A stretch of 64,000 bases of DNA, taken from Acetobacter estunensis (GTDB lineage: Bacteria > Pseudomonadota > Alphaproteobacteria > Acetobacterales > Acetobacteraceae). The position numbers and the translations under genes were made by a program. The stretch spans positions 1 through 64,000 of the forward strand of contig NZ_JAHRDV010000008.1 of NCBI RefSeq assembly GCF_019083805.1, written 5' to 3'. Shown here one piece after another: positions 9,451 to 18,679 of this stretch (position 1 is the stretch's first letter; each line of letters opens with the position of its first letter). Under the pieces are notes generated by a model, which saw only the letters and a list, made by a program, of their open reading frames with translations, was not told the origin of the DNA and did not search any database.

Positions 9451-10410
9451 ATGCTCCGCTTCTCGCCCACCACCGCCGCCATCGCTCTCCTGACGGAAGG
9501 CCTCTGCGGCTACCCAGACCCGCTGTATCGACGTATCCGTCACCCCGTCGTGTGGATGGGCGCCCTCATCGACGCGCTGGAACGTCGCCTCAATCGCCCT
9601 ACGACCTCCCGCACGACACGCCTTATAGCCGGCGCGGCTGCAACAGGGGTCATTACCCTCATTCCCACCGCTCTTGCGGCCTCCGCCGCGCGGCTTCTTG
9701 GCAAAAAACCGCTGCCCTGCGGCCTTCTCGCAAGCGCCTGCATGGCCCAACGCTCTCTGCATCAACACGTGGAAGCTGTGGCCATTGCACTGGAAAAAAA
9801 TGGGCTGGAAGAAGGGCGCCGCGCCGTTTCTATGATCGTGGGGCGTGATCCGGCCACATTGGATGAACCTGCGATCTGCCGGGCAGCCATTGAGACGCTG
9901 GCCGAAAACTTCTCGGACGGGATCGTGGCGCCGGCCCTGTGGTGCGCGCTTGGCGGACTGCCGGGCGCCGTATTCTACAAGGCCGTGAACACTGCTGACA
10001 GCATGATCGGCCATCGCAGCGACCGTTTCGAAGCCTTCGGCAAATGCGCCGCCCGGCTGGATGATGCGATCAACCTGCCCGCTTCACGCCTCGCCGCCCT
10101 TCTGCTTACCCTCTCTGCGTTTCTCTCCGGCGCGGACTGGAAAGAAGCCCTGCGCACCATCCAGCGCGACGCTTCCCATCACCGTTCCCCTAACGCCGGC
10201 TGGCCGGAAGCCGCCATGGCAGGTGCACTCGGTGTCGCTCTAGCCGGTCCACGTGTGTATGGAGGTAAGATGACGGAGGTGCGCTGGATGGGCACGGGCC
10301 GCGCGGACCTCACTCCCAGCGACATCCGCGCGGCCTTGCGTCTCTACCGCACCGCGTGCCTGCTTCAGGGAACAGTTCTCTCAGCGCTGTCCGTGCGTCA
10401 CCCAAGCTGA
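9451..10410 (+). CDS. cobD: adenosylcobinamide-phosphate synthase (CobD/CbiB)
   Basis: An integral membrane enzyme that joins (R)-1-amino-2-propanol O-phosphate (made by CobC) to adenosylcobyric acid. The 319 residues show the CbiB pattern: N-terminal ALLTEGLCGYPDPLYRRIRHPVVWMGALI, then NFSDGIVAPALW and KAVNTADSMIGH in the middle. The ATG at 9451 starts the conserved N-terminus; an in-frame start 45 nt upstream adds residues not typical of the family. It is separated from the other cob genes by the 10.4-17.0 kb peptide-related set and converges on the BacA-like transporter with 7 bp between stops. Confidence 0.93.
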   Translation: MLRFSPTTAAIALLTEGLCGYPDPLYRRIRHPVVWMGALIDALERRLNRPTTSRTTRLIAGAAATGVITLIPTALAASAARLLGKKPLPCGLLASACMAQRSLHQHVEAVAIALEKNGLEEGRRAVSMIVGRDPATLDEPAICRAAIETLAENFSDGIVAPALWCALGGLPGAVFYKAVNTADSMIGHRSDRFEAFGKCAARLDDAINLPASRLAALLLTLSAFLSGADWKEALRTIQRDASHHRSPNAGWPEAAMAGALGVALAGPRVYGGKMTEVRWMGTGRADLTPSDIRAALRLYRTACLLQGTVLSALSVRHPS

Positions 10411-10417
10411 GCAACCC

Positions 10418-12202
10418 TTACCCGAGTGCCGAGACCGCAGGCCCAGCGGGACGGAAACGCGCAATATCGAGTTGCACGTCCTGTCGCGCCAGCAGGCCGG
10501 GACGATGGGTAATGGACACTAGCGTGACCGACGGCAATTCCGTCCGCAGCAGACTGTAAAGCGCTATTTCCGCATCTTCATCGAGGCTGGAGGTGGACTC
10601 ATCGAGAAACACCCAGTCCGGCGCGGTCAGCAGCACACGTCCGAACAAAAGCCGCTGCTGCTCACCCGCAGAGAGGGTCTCCGCCCAGCGTGCTTCCTCA
10701 TCGAGCCGGCCCGCGAAGGCTTCCAGTCCCACCTTCGCCAGCACAGCGTTGACCGCCTCCGAAGTGTGCGCTTCCACAGCACCGGGGTAGCACAGAGCCT
10801 GTCTGAGCGTGCCCAACGGCAGATACGGCGTCTGCGGCACGAACATCATTCGCGCGTCCGGCTGTACGATACGCCCAGCGGCAAACGGCCAAATACCGGC
10901 CAGCACGCGCAGAAACGTGGATTTGCCGATACCCGAGGGGCCTGTCAGCGCAATGTTATGACCACGCGGCAGCGTCAGGCAGACATCGTTGAGCAGCATG
11001 CTTCCATCCGGGCGCATGACGCTCAGATGCTCCACAAGCAGGTCCGAGTCAGCAGCACCTTTCACACGTTCGATGGCCTGTTCATGTGCCCGCGCCCGGT
11101 CCATCGTGCGCTGGAACGTGGCCAGACGCGCAACATTGGCACGCCATTCCGCAAGTGAGGCATAAGAGGAAGCAATCCACCCCAGAGCGCCCTGCACACG
11201 GGAGAAGGCCAGCACAAGCTGCATGAGTGTGCCGAAACTGATCTTGTTCGCGAAATAACGGATCGACCCCACAAGAAGCGCGAAGTTTCCCGACAACACC
11301 TCAAGCCCGCTCGTCAGCAGCCCCAGCCACTTCGTACGATTCATGATGCGCAGGAAATTGCCGTAAACGGACGTGAATTTTCCCAGAAGCCCGGCCTGCT
11401 CCTGTGCCGCACCTCCCGTAAGCGCAATGCTTTCGGCGTTGTTACGCACATGCACGAGCGCGTAGCGGAAATCCGCCTCCACTTTTTGCTGAAACATCCG
11501 CAGACCGATCAGCCGGCGTCCCGCCAGATGGGTGATAAGTGTCGCCACGATGGAATAAATCAGCGCCACCCACAGGAAATATCCTGGAATACGCACACCC
11601 AACACCACAAGTGGCCCCGACAGCACCCACAGGAGGCCGACATAGCTGCACAGGGTGATGACGTTCGAGAGAAGATCCGTCACCTGCGTCAGCGTGTCGG
11701 CCGCAAAGCGATCGATGTCTTCCTGAATACGCTGATCCGGATTGTCCGGTCCCTGTCCGGGCGTGCTTTCCTTTTCGGGTGCCGTGTCCAGTCCGGCCTC
11801 ATGCACGGCAATGAGAAAGGCCGTGTTGCGCTCAAGCCATTGCGCTAGCATATGGCGTGTCATCCATCCACGCCAGCGCAGTTGCAGAAGCTGCTGGAGA
11901 TAGGTGGCATAGACCGCCCCAAGAAGCGACGGAATGGCAATGATAAAGAAGCCCGGCACGAGGCCGTCCGGCGTGCGGACGTACCAGAACAGCCCGAGCA
12001 TGAAGTTCTTCACGTCCCGCTGCTGGAGCGCCGTGTAATAGATATTGCGCGAGAAGGACTGGAGCACGTCCAGCCCCACAAGAATCAGTGTGAGCGCCAC
12101 GACCGCAAGAAGAAGCCCCCACGCCCATTTGCGGTCCTCAGATATAAAATAGGGGCGGCTCAGATACCACACCTCACTCACAAGCCGCCGGAACTTCTTC
12201 AT
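10418..12202 (-). CDS. BacA/SbmA-like ABC transporter with fused permease and ATPase (YddA/Rv1819c type)
   Basis: A 594-residue half-transporter. The N-terminal membrane domain (helices from about 27 to 350) is of the SbmA/BacA type, followed by an ATPase with Walker A GPSGIGKST (421-429), signature LSAGEQQ (510-516) and Walker B VFLDES (531-536). Relatives import vitamin B12, bleomycin and antimicrobial peptides; Mycobacterium Rv1819c is the known B12 example. Neighbours support two roles. It lies beside cobD, which suggests cobalamin. It is also the last gene of a minus-strand run after a transglutaminase and a zinc peptidase, which suggests peptides. I cannot decide between them from sequence. 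Confidence 0.88.
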   Translation of the reverse strand: MKKFRRLVSEVWYLSRPYFISEDRKWAWGLLLAVVALTLILVGLDVLQSFSRNIYYTALQQRDVKNFMLGLFWYVRTPDGLVPGFFIIAIPSLLGAVYATYLQQLLQLRWRGWMTRHMLAQWLERNTAFLIAVHEAGLDTAPEKESTPGQGPDNPDQRIQEDIDRFAADTLTQVTDLLSNVITLCSYVGLLWVLSGPLVVLGVRIPGYFLWVALIYSIVATLITHLAGRRLIGLRMFQQKVEADFRYALVHVRNNAESIALTGGAAQEQAGLLGKFTSVYGNFLRIMNRTKWLGLLTSGLEVLSGNFALLVGSIRYFANKISFGTLMQLVLAFSRVQGALGWIASSYASLAEWRANVARLATFQRTMDRARAHEQAIERVKGAADSDLLVEHLSVMRPDGSMLLNDVCLTLPRGHNIALTGPSGIGKSTFLRVLAGIWPFAAGRIVQPDARMMFVPQTPYLPLGTLRQALCYPGAVEAHTSEAVNAVLAKVGLEAFAGRLDEEARWAETLSAGEQQRLLFGRVLLTAPDWVFLDESTSSLDEDAEIALYSLLRTELPSVTLVSITHRPGLLARQDVQLDIARFRPAGPAVSALG

Positions 12203-12282
12203 GGATGCATCTTCTCCTCATCGTGCGGAGCGGCACCCTCACGCATTCGCTCGCATCACGCAATGGAGAGAGGCCGCCAGGC

Positions 12283-13365
12283 CTATCGCAGCGCCTGTGT
12301 CTCGCGGATCAGGGCGTGAATGAAGGCCAGTTTCCTGCGCACACCCGCCGTCAGGACGAACGGATAGAAATCCGACAGCCCCATGGAACGGTTCAGACTG
12401 TTCACCGCCGATGTCAGGGGCATCCATGCATTCATGATCTCGTCGAAAGAGGCGCGAAGATATGGATCTTTCAATGTCCCCGGAGCAGAGACAGCGGCTG
12501 TTCCGGTGGCAGGATTGATCGTCACGCCATAGGCAGAAGCGGTTTCGAGCGTGGACACGATGTGAAGATAATGCGCCCAGGTTTCCGCGAAATCTTCCCA
12601 AGGATGGGCCGTGGCGTAGGCACTGACATAATGCTCCCGCCAGTCCGTGGACAGCGGGCGGCCATAATGCGCCTGCAAGGCCTGCTGATAGTCCTCGCGG
12701 TCATCCCCGAACACGCTGCGACAGGCTTCTATACGACCAGCGTCGCGCACCAGAAGATTCCAGTAGTAGTGGCCCACTTCATGGCGAAAATGCCCCAGAA
12801 GCGTGCGGTAATACTCGCCCATCTCCACGCGCATTCGTTCACGCTCGGCATCGTCGGCCTCCCGGATCGCGAGCGTGATCAGTCCGTTGTCATGCCCCGT
12901 CATGACGGGGGCCGATCCATCGGGGGCATCGTCGAGAAAATCGAACGCCAGTCCTCCTTCGGGGTCTTCCCAACGATTGCGAAGGGGAAGTCTCAAACGC
13001 AGCAGGGTATAAAACAGACGATGCTTGGCGATCTCGATCTTGCGCCAGCGTTCCAGATTGCCCGGGACGGACAGATCGGGAATGGTGCGGTTGAAACGGC
13101 AGGCAAAACAGACCGGCGTGTGGTTCTGATCGGTGGCTGAGGTCAGCCAGTTGCACACATCATACGCATGATTGGCGCAGTAGACGACTTCCGCATGTTG
13201 GACCTGAGGCTCCATCGGGTGCCACCGCCCTGCCACCTGAGCGGGTTCCAGCGCCGTCAGCATGGACAGGCCGGGCAGATACCCCACCGGATGATGACAG
13301 GATTCGCACACCGTATTTTCAAAAAACAGCGGCTGCTCACAGCATTGACAGGAAAACAGCTTCAC
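12283..13365 (-). CDS. zinc-ribbon metallopeptidase (Peptidase_Mx / DUF2248 type)
   Basis: A 360-residue cytosolic protein. The first 90 residues contain cysteine pairs (C6/C8-C9, C20/C23, C63/C71, C86/C89) that form zinc-ribbon-like knuckles. A zincin domain follows with HEVGHYYW (H195, E196, H199) and a downstream EDFAETWAHYLH segment that can supply the third ligand. This matches the putative zinc-binding metallopeptidase family often found next to ATP-grasp/alpha-E/transglutaminase genes. The start is GTG at 13365 with GAGGGTGG upstream. It lies 38 nt after the transglutaminase gene and 80 nt before the BacA-like transporter. The substrate is unknown. Confidence 0.85.
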   Translation of the reverse strand: MKLFSCQCCEQPLFFENTVCESCHHPVGYLPGLSMLTALEPAQVAGRWHPMEPQVQHAEVVYCANHAYDVCNWLTSATDQNHTPVCFACRFNRTIPDLSVPGNLERWRKIEIAKHRLFYTLLRLRLPLRNRWEDPEGGLAFDFLDDAPDGSAPVMTGHDNGLITLAIREADDAERERMRVEMGEYYRTLLGHFRHEVGHYYWNLLVRDAGRIEACRSVFGDDREDYQQALQAHYGRPLSTDWREHYVSAYATAHPWEDFAETWAHYLHIVSTLETASAYGVTINPATGTAAVSAPGTLKDPYLRASFDEIMNAWMPLTSAVNSLNRSMGLSDFYPFVLTAGVRRKLAFIHALIRETQALR

Positions 13366-13403
13366 GCGACCGCCACCCTCATCGCCTCTATCGTTCTATC
13401 ATG

Positions 13404-14267
13404 TCAGGCTCTTGCGGAAACTTGCAATGGCTGTGGCAATGCCCGCGCTTCCATCGTTACGTCGAAACGCGCCTGACAACGGTCTAGAAGGCCGGACACA
13501 GGCGCCGCTTCCTCCGGCACGGCCGAAACAGCGAGCGCAATATGATTCTGCGCGACAATCTGACCGGACGTGGTGTCAAACCCCAGCCATCCACGCTCCG
13601 GCACGAAGACCTCCGCCCAAGCGTGCAGATCGCAGGTCAACGCGCCTCCGTTTCCATCTTCATTCTGAACGAGATAGCCGGACACAAACCGCGCGGCGAA
13701 GCCCGCACGACGCGCAAGGGCGATGAAAAGCCATGCACTGTCACGACACGATCCGCTTCGACGCGTCAGAGTTTCGACCGGCGACCAGACTCCGGGCTCA
13801 AACCGAGTGCGATACGTGAGAGAAGACGCAATGCGCTGATTGAGACCGCGTAGCCAATCCAGCGGTATGGCTGTCGCACCACTTTCTGGCGGGGTCAGAA
13901 AATCGTCAGGAAAAGGCCCATTGACCACCGGCATGCGGTAACTGGCGCGCTCAGCTTCGCGCCGAAGAATCGCCATCTGGCCGCTTCTACATTCCAACGG
14001 ATCATAGGGCGAAAGATCGACCGTCATGCGGACTTCAATATCGAACCGCGACATTACCCCGGCGAAAACGGCCTCGGCCACAGTGTTATCGTACCCATCG
14101 GTTTTCCACAGAACCGTACCATCCGCTGGCCCGACATCCAGCTCATAGGTCAGCACGACCCTGTCCCCGATCTCTCGCGGATGAAGGCGGATCGTCTGCG
14201 GACCGAGAGAAACCGGCCGGTCATAATGATAGGATGTCCGATGACGCAACGCGACATGAGCACTCAC
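13404..14267 (-). CDS. transglutaminase-like cysteine peptidase or transferase
   Basis: A 287-residue protein with the bacterial transglutaminase N-terminal region (SAHVALRHRTSYHYDRPVSL) and a transglutaminase core. The catalytic triad is present: C174 in RRSGSCRDSAW, H215 in CDLHAWAEVF and D231 in GWLGFDTTSG. I use the GTG at 14267, which has GGGAGAG upstream and gives the family-typical start; a GTG 21 nt further up is possible. There is no signal peptide. Proteins of this family occur with circularly permuted ATP-grasp and alpha-E partners, here transcribed divergently. It could be an amidase/peptidase or form isopeptide bonds. Confidence 0.88.
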   Translation of the reverse strand: MSAHVALRHRTSYHYDRPVSLGPQTIRLHPREIGDRVVLTYELDVGPADGTVLWKTDGYDNTVAEAVFAGVMSRFDIEVRMTVDLSPYDPLECRSGQMAILRREAERASYRMPVVNGPFPDDFLTPPESGATAIPLDWLRGLNQRIASSLTYRTRFEPGVWSPVETLTRRSGSCRDSAWLFIALARRAGFAARFVSGYLVQNEDGNGGALTCDLHAWAEVFVPERGWLGFDTTSGQIVAQNHIALAVSAVPEEAAPVSGLLDRCQARFDVTMEARALPQPLQVSARA

Positions 14268-14427
14268 CCGGACATCTCTCCCAAACACGTTCTCGCCACC
14301 GGCCGCGTCTTCTCACATGCCACCATGACAAGGCCGTCATTTCCTTCTGACATCGTAACAGGAACACGCAGGGCGGCAACTCTTCGCTTCCTCTCAGCAT
14401 AAAACGGACCCGTTACTCTTTTGCTTC

Positions 14428-14456
14428 TTGGCAAAGACAGAGGCGAGTGTTTTAAT
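14428..14456 (+). promoter_or_regulatory. promoter of the ATP-grasp/alpha-E operon
   Basis: TTGGCA (14428-14433), a 17-bp spacer and TTTAAT (14451-14456) form a good sigma70-type promoter about 60 bp upstream of the ATP-grasp start. Just downstream, ATCGT-A-ACGAT (14462-14472) is a perfect palindrome covering the expected transcription start and could be an operator. Confidence 0.55.
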
Positions 14457-14515
14457 AAATTATCGTAACGATCTGGCGCAGATTTCTTCGCCCGATCCAG
14501 ACGCGAGGCAGACAG

Positions 14516-15988
14516 ATGGGCGCCAGGATCTTGCAATCCCAGCTTCAGGACGCAGGCATCTTCGCTGCCTATCACGTGCCGGATTTCTTTTGCGAGTTGA
14601 TGAACCGCGGTGGTCCGCTGCCCGATGAGCTACGCTCTGTCCGTGACCGGCTGGCCCAGTTCGATCTCGCGGAACTTCGCCACAGGACGGAAAACGCCGA
14701 AAAGCAGCTCTATCGCCTGGGCATCACCTTCACCGTCTATTCCGACCGCGAAGCCATCGATCGCATCCTTCCCTTCGACGTCATTCCGCGCGTCCTGACC
14801 GCTCGGGAATGGACTCACATCGAAAAAGGCGTGCAGCAGCGCGTCCAGGCCATCAATCTGTTCCTGCACGACATCTATCACGACCGAAACATCCTGCGCG
14901 ACGGGGTCGTGCCCGAGCATCTGGTTCTTCAAAACGCCAATTATTGCGAAGCCATGGTGGGAGTGGACGCACCCGGCGGCGTTTATGTTCATATCAACGG
15001 CACGGACCTGATCCGTGACCGCAGCGGTCGCTTTCTGGTGCTCGAAGACAATGCCCGCACGCCGTCGGGCGTGTCCTACGTCATTGAAAACCGGCATATG
15101 ATGCTGCGCCTGATGCCCGACCTCGCCTCTGGCGTCCCCCTGCGCTCCGTGGAGGATTACGGGAGCCAACTTTACCGGACGCTGTGCGAAGTCGCACCCG
15201 CCGGTGTGACAGATCCACAGGTCGTCCTGCTCTCGCCAGGCATCTATAATTCCGCCTATTTCGAGCATGTCTTCCTTGCCCGTGAGATGGGCGTGCCACT
15301 GGTGGAAGGACACGATCTCCTCGTCGAGAATCACCGCGTCTATATGCGAACCGTCGCCGGACTACGGCCGGTCCATTCCATCTATCGCCGCATCGACGAT
15401 ACCTTTCTCGATCCCCTTGCCTTCAATCCCGATAGCCTGCTCGGCGTTCCCGGACTGGTGGAGGCCTATCGACGCGGCAATGTGACAATCGCCAACGCGC
15501 TCGGCACCGGTGTTGCGGATGACAAGGCGGTCTATGCCTACATGCCGCGCATCATCCGTTATTATCTCGACGAAGATCCAATCCTCGACAGTGTGGAAAC
15601 CCATATCTGCGCTGAAACCGAAGGTCTGGCTTTCACACTGGCCAATCTCGAAAAACTCGTTGTCAAACCTGTGGGAGAATCCGGCGGATACGGTCTTCTC
15701 ATCGGCCCGCACGCAACAGCCACCAAATTGGATGATTTCCGCGCGCGTCTGAAGGCGCGTCCCGACAATTATATCAGCCAGCCTGTCATCGATCTCTCGG
15801 TCACACCCACAATCTGTCCAGATGGCGTAGAAGCGCGGCATGTGGATCTGCGTCCCTTTGCCCTGACCGGAAAATCCACATGGGTGCTGCCGGGAGGACT
15901 GTCGCGCGTGGCGCTACGTAAAGGGTCTCTGGTGGTTAACTCCTCACAAGGTGGCGGTTCCAAAGATACATGGGTGATGTCGGCATGA
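14516..15988 (+). CDS. circularly permuted ATP-grasp type 2 protein
   Basis: A 490-residue cytosolic enzyme of the circularly permuted ATP-grasp family (DUF404/DUF407 type), predicted to form peptide or amide bonds using ATP. Recognisable segments are the N-terminal LGITFTVYSDREAIDRILPFD, the metal/substrate region GRFLVLEDNARTPSGVSYV, and the C-terminal nucleotide-binding part VVKPVGESGGYG with GSKDTWV at the end. The family length is about 470-490. Its stop overlaps the alpha-E start as ATGA (15985-15988), so the two are coupled, as in many bacteria. The acceptor is unknown; the family is thought to act on peptides or amino-acid-like metabolites. Confidence 0.92.
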   Translation: MGARILQSQLQDAGIFAAYHVPDFFCELMNRGGPLPDELRSVRDRLAQFDLAELRHRTENAEKQLYRLGITFTVYSDREAIDRILPFDVIPRVLTAREWTHIEKGVQQRVQAINLFLHDIYHDRNILRDGVVPEHLVLQNANYCEAMVGVDAPGGVYVHINGTDLIRDRSGRFLVLEDNARTPSGVSYVIENRHMMLRLMPDLASGVPLRSVEDYGSQLYRTLCEVAPAGVTDPQVVLLSPGIYNSAYFEHVFLAREMGVPLVEGHDLLVENHRVYMRTVAGLRPVHSIYRRIDDTFLDPLAFNPDSLLGVPGLVEAYRRGNVTIANALGTGVADDKAVYAYMPRIIRYYLDEDPILDSVETHICAETEGLAFTLANLEKLVVKPVGESGGYGLLIGPHATATKLDDFRARLKARPDNYISQPVIDLSVTPTICPDGVEARHVDLRPFALTGKSTWVLPGGLSRVALRKGSLVVNSSQGGGSKDTWVMSA

Positions 15989-17019
15989 CACAGATGTCTC
16001 CGGTTTCGTCCGGAATGCTTCCCGGCCTGAACACACTTCTTTCCCGTTATGCCGAAAGCATGATGTGGCTGGCGCGTTACATGGAACGCATCGAAAACCT
16101 CGCCCGCCTGATCGAGGTGACGGAAACATTCGTGCGCGGCCCCGATGGCAGGACCGTGTGGGACACCATCGTACAAATCAACACGGATGAGGTGCATTTC
16201 CACACCCTGTATCCCCACGCCACCGAAGATGATTATCTCGCATTCTACATCACGGATCTCGCCAATCCGGGCTCCATCAAAGCGATGGCGAATGCCGCGC
16301 GTGAAAATGCCCGTTCCGTCCGTCCGCTGATCTCGACGGAAATGTGGATGCACCTCAATGTCTTCACGAAGTCACTTCTGGAGCTTGAGCCTTCCCATAT
16401 CCGCCGCACGGGCCTTTCCGCACTGTGTAACAGGATCAAACAGGATTGCCAGACCCATACAGGCATCACCGAGGGCACGCTCTACCGCGATCAGGCGTGG
16501 CTCTTCTACCTTCTGGGAAGACATCTGGAACGCGGAGACCAGATCACACGCTTGATCGACACGCGATACCACACCCTGCTGCCAGCCGATGAAGAAGTCG
16601 GCTCGGAAATCGACACGACGCAATGGGCTTCGGTTCTGCGTTCTGCCGCCGCCTATCACGCATTTCGCCGATTGCAGCCCGTCACCACCACTCCGACGAA
16701 TGTGGTCGGCTTCCTTCTCAAGAATGAGGGTTTTCCCCGTTCGCTAGCGCTGAACCTGCGGCAGGCAGACGGCCTGCTGACAGCGCTCTCCACGCATTAC
16801 AACCTTCGGCGTCAGTGCTCACCCGTGCGCGAACGGCTGGCCGAACTGCGCGCCACGCTGGAAGACCAGACAACAGAAGACATGATTATCCGCGGGCTGC
16901 ACGAATACATGAAATGGATACAGAAAGAGATCGCCGCTCTGCAAAACGATCTAGCCGCAGCCTATTGGCCAGCGCCGCAGATGCCCCCACAAGACATCTC
17001 ACCTCACACCGGACAATAA
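15985..17019 (+). CDS. alpha-E domain protein (DUF403)
   Basis: A 344-residue, all-helical protein of the alpha-E family that nearly always accompanies circularly permuted ATP-grasp genes. It begins LLSRYAESMMWLARYMERIENLARLIEV, the diagnostic N-terminal helix, and contains the repeat DQAWLFYLLGRHLERGDQITRLID. The start is ATG 15985 inside the ATGA overlap, not the in-frame ATG 15 nt upstream. No catalytic motif is known for the family, and its role beside ATP-grasp is probably structural or substrate-binding. It is followed by an imperfect hairpin (17028-17061) with no U run. Confidence 0.92.
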   Translation: MTQMSPVSSGMLPGLNTLLSRYAESMMWLARYMERIENLARLIEVTETFVRGPDGRTVWDTIVQINTDEVHFHTLYPHATEDDYLAFYITDLANPGSIKAMANAARENARSVRPLISTEMWMHLNVFTKSLLELEPSHIRRTGLSALCNRIKQDCQTHTGITEGTLYRDQAWLFYLLGRHLERGDQITRLIDTRYHTLLPADEEVGSEIDTTQWASVLRSAAAYHAFRRLQPVTTTPTNVVGFLLKNEGFPRSLALNLRQADGLLTALSTHYNLRRQCSPVRERLAELRATLEDQTTEDMIIRGLHEYMKWIQKEIAALQNDLAAAYWPAPQMPPQDISPHTGQ

Positions 17020-17102
17020 GCAAGAATTGACCTGCAAGGAGCACCGAACTTCTGCGGGTCAGACTCTCTCCGTCTCTCGCAAAAATCTTACAAACGCAGG
17101 CA

Positions 17103-17657
17103 TCATTCCAAAAAGGTCGGACTCCCCACCATCCGCACCCGCCACCGCCCAGCCCATGTCATCGCTGTGACGGTCTCGGGCGGCACATCAAGCGCATTTT
17201 CCGCCGCAGCCCCCGCCCCCAAGGTGGCCAGCACCAAACCACGGACAACACCAGGACGCAGGGCTGCGTATGAAACGCCCTCCCATGTCGGTGCTCTCGC
17301 CAACCATTCCGAGAGACGTTGCAGCATGGCGTTTCGGCTTTCACCTCCCGGTGGCTGGAATGATGGCTCCGTCACCCACTGTTCCACCTGCTCTGGTGAT
17401 AACTCCCGAAGACTTCCCCCCGCCCACAGGCCGAAATCGCGATCACGTAAACATGCTTCCAGAAAAACATCTTGTCGTCCTGTATCAAGGAGAGCGAGGC
17501 GATCCTCAACGTGTCCCACGCAGAGCGGAGCAGAAACAGGAAGAAACGCAAAGCTCTTCGGATCGATCGTTATCCTGTCGTGTGGAGATGGAAACACACC
17601 GCATTTCACTGCTTGAGGAAGCGGCAAAGCAATGCATATAAGTTCCGCCCGCTTCAT
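17103..17657 (-). CDS. degenerate histidine-phosphatase-fold protein coupled to cobC
   Basis: A 184-residue protein. The middle resembles the histidine phosphatase (phosphoglycerate mutase-like) fold: ACLRDRDFGLWAGGSLREL and PPGGESRNAMLQRLSEWL match the usual DFG-x-WEG and P-GES segments. The N-terminal RHG catalytic motif is absent (the strand reads CIALPLPQAVKC), and the second catalytic His-Gly is replaced (ALRPGVVRG). Its start overlaps the cobC stop as ATGA (17654-17657), so it belongs to the cobalamin operon. Alpha-ribazole phosphatases are histidine phosphatases of cobalamin synthesis, so this may descend from one. Enzymatic activity looks unlikely. Confidence 0.7.
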   Translation of the reverse strand: MKRAELICIALPLPQAVKCGVFPSPHDRITIDPKSFAFLPVSAPLCVGHVEDRLALLDTGRQDVFLEACLRDRDFGLWAGGSLRELSPEQVEQWVTEPSFQPPGGESRNAMLQRLSEWLARAPTWEGVSYAALRPGVVRGLVLATLGAGAAAENALDVPPETVTAMTWAGRWRVRMVGSPTFLE

Positions 17658-18679
17658 GGACGCCAGGCCCGCAACGCCTCTTCCAGACGCCTCCACTCCT
17701 CATCATTACGCGGAAGCCCAAATCGCAATTCCGTCGGGCGATCATCAAAAGCCCGGGTGACGATGCCATGCCGACACAACCACTGCCATAGACTGGGAGC
17801 ATCTGCGCTCCGCACAAGAGCAAAAAGCAGCGTATGACCGACCACTGAAAGTCCACATTGCGCCAAAAGATCCAGTAACCGCGTCATGTCTTTGGCAAGA
17901 ACGGCGCATCGATGCTCACGCCAATCACGATCCGCCAGAGCTACGCATCCGGCAGAAATCGCAACCGTCCCCACCGCCCATGGCCCCAACAGTCGCCGCA
18001 TGCGAGCCGCGATCTCTCTATTGGCCAGAAGAAAACCAAGCCGCACACCGGGCAAGCCATAGCTCTTTCCGAAAGACCTGAAAACAATCAACGCTGGATG
18101 CGGAAGACATGACGCAAGACTGTTTTCGTTTTCAATATCCGCATACGCCTCATCCACAACCAGATACGCGCCGACTTCCCCACACCGAGCCGCCAACTGA
18201 AGCAAGCGGGAAGCCGATACGCGGCGACCATCGGGATTATTGGGATTGCACAGGACTGCAATGCACCCACTCCGCACAGCTCTCGCGGAAAATGCTGGCA
18301 TATCCTCTACAACTTGCACATGCGCACCCGCGTTTCGCCATGCCGTTTCATGGCCGCTATAGGTGGGACCGAAAAGCACCACATCGCGACCGGGAAGCAC
18401 ATACGGCAGAAGGCCGATCAGAATCTGCGTGCCGGGACCGGCCACGATCAGTTCTTGCGAATGCACGCCGTAGGCATCCGCCGCAGCCGCCACAAGCCGC
18501 TCTTCATCCGCATGTTCCGGAAGATGCATCAGCTCCATCATGGCAGGCATCTGAAACGGATAAGGATACGGGCTGATACCGGTAGAAAGATCGATAAATG
18601 GAGCAGGCGCATCGGGGAAAGACGCCATCACCTGCCGCACCTGCCCACCGTGTTCCGGCAGGCGCACAACACAACTCAT
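17654..18679 (-). CDS. cobC: threonine-phosphate decarboxylase (CobC/CobD-type aminotransferase fold)
   Basis: A PLP enzyme that supplies (R)-1-amino-2-propanol phosphate, the linker of the cobalamin nucleotide loop. The 341 residues have the class I/II aminotransferase fold: [14 protein letters not shown] near the N-terminus, [18 protein letters not shown], and the PLP-binding lysine in [17 protein letters not shown]. The ATG at 18679 overlaps the cobQ stop; a longer in-frame N-terminus lies wholly inside cobQ and is rejected. It is part of the minus-strand operon cobB-cobO-cobQ-cobC-phosphatase-like, coupled at both ends. Its product feeds CobD, encoded at the left end of the island. Confidence 0.93.
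   Translation of the reverse strand: MSCVVRLPEHGGQVRQVMASFPDAPAPFIDLSTGISPYPYPFQMPAMMELMHLPEHADEERLVAAAADAYGVHSQELIVAGPGTQILIGLLPYVLPGRDVVLFGPTYSGHETAWRNAGAHVQVVEDMPAFSARAVRSGCIAVLCNPNNPDGRRVSASRLLQLAARCGEVGAYLVVDEAYADIENENSLASCLPHPALIVFRSFGKSYGLPGVRLGFLLANREIAARMRRLLGPWAVGTVAISAGCVALADRDWREHRCAVLAKDMTRLLDLLAQCGLSVVGHTLLFALVRSADAPSLWQWLCRHGIVTRAFDDRPTELRFGLPRNDEEWRRLEEALRAWRP

Noticed and set aside
17028-17061. Hairpin after the alpha-E gene as a rho-independent terminator
   Set aside because: The stem is imperfect, the loop is 16 nt and no U run follows, so it is not listed as a feature.
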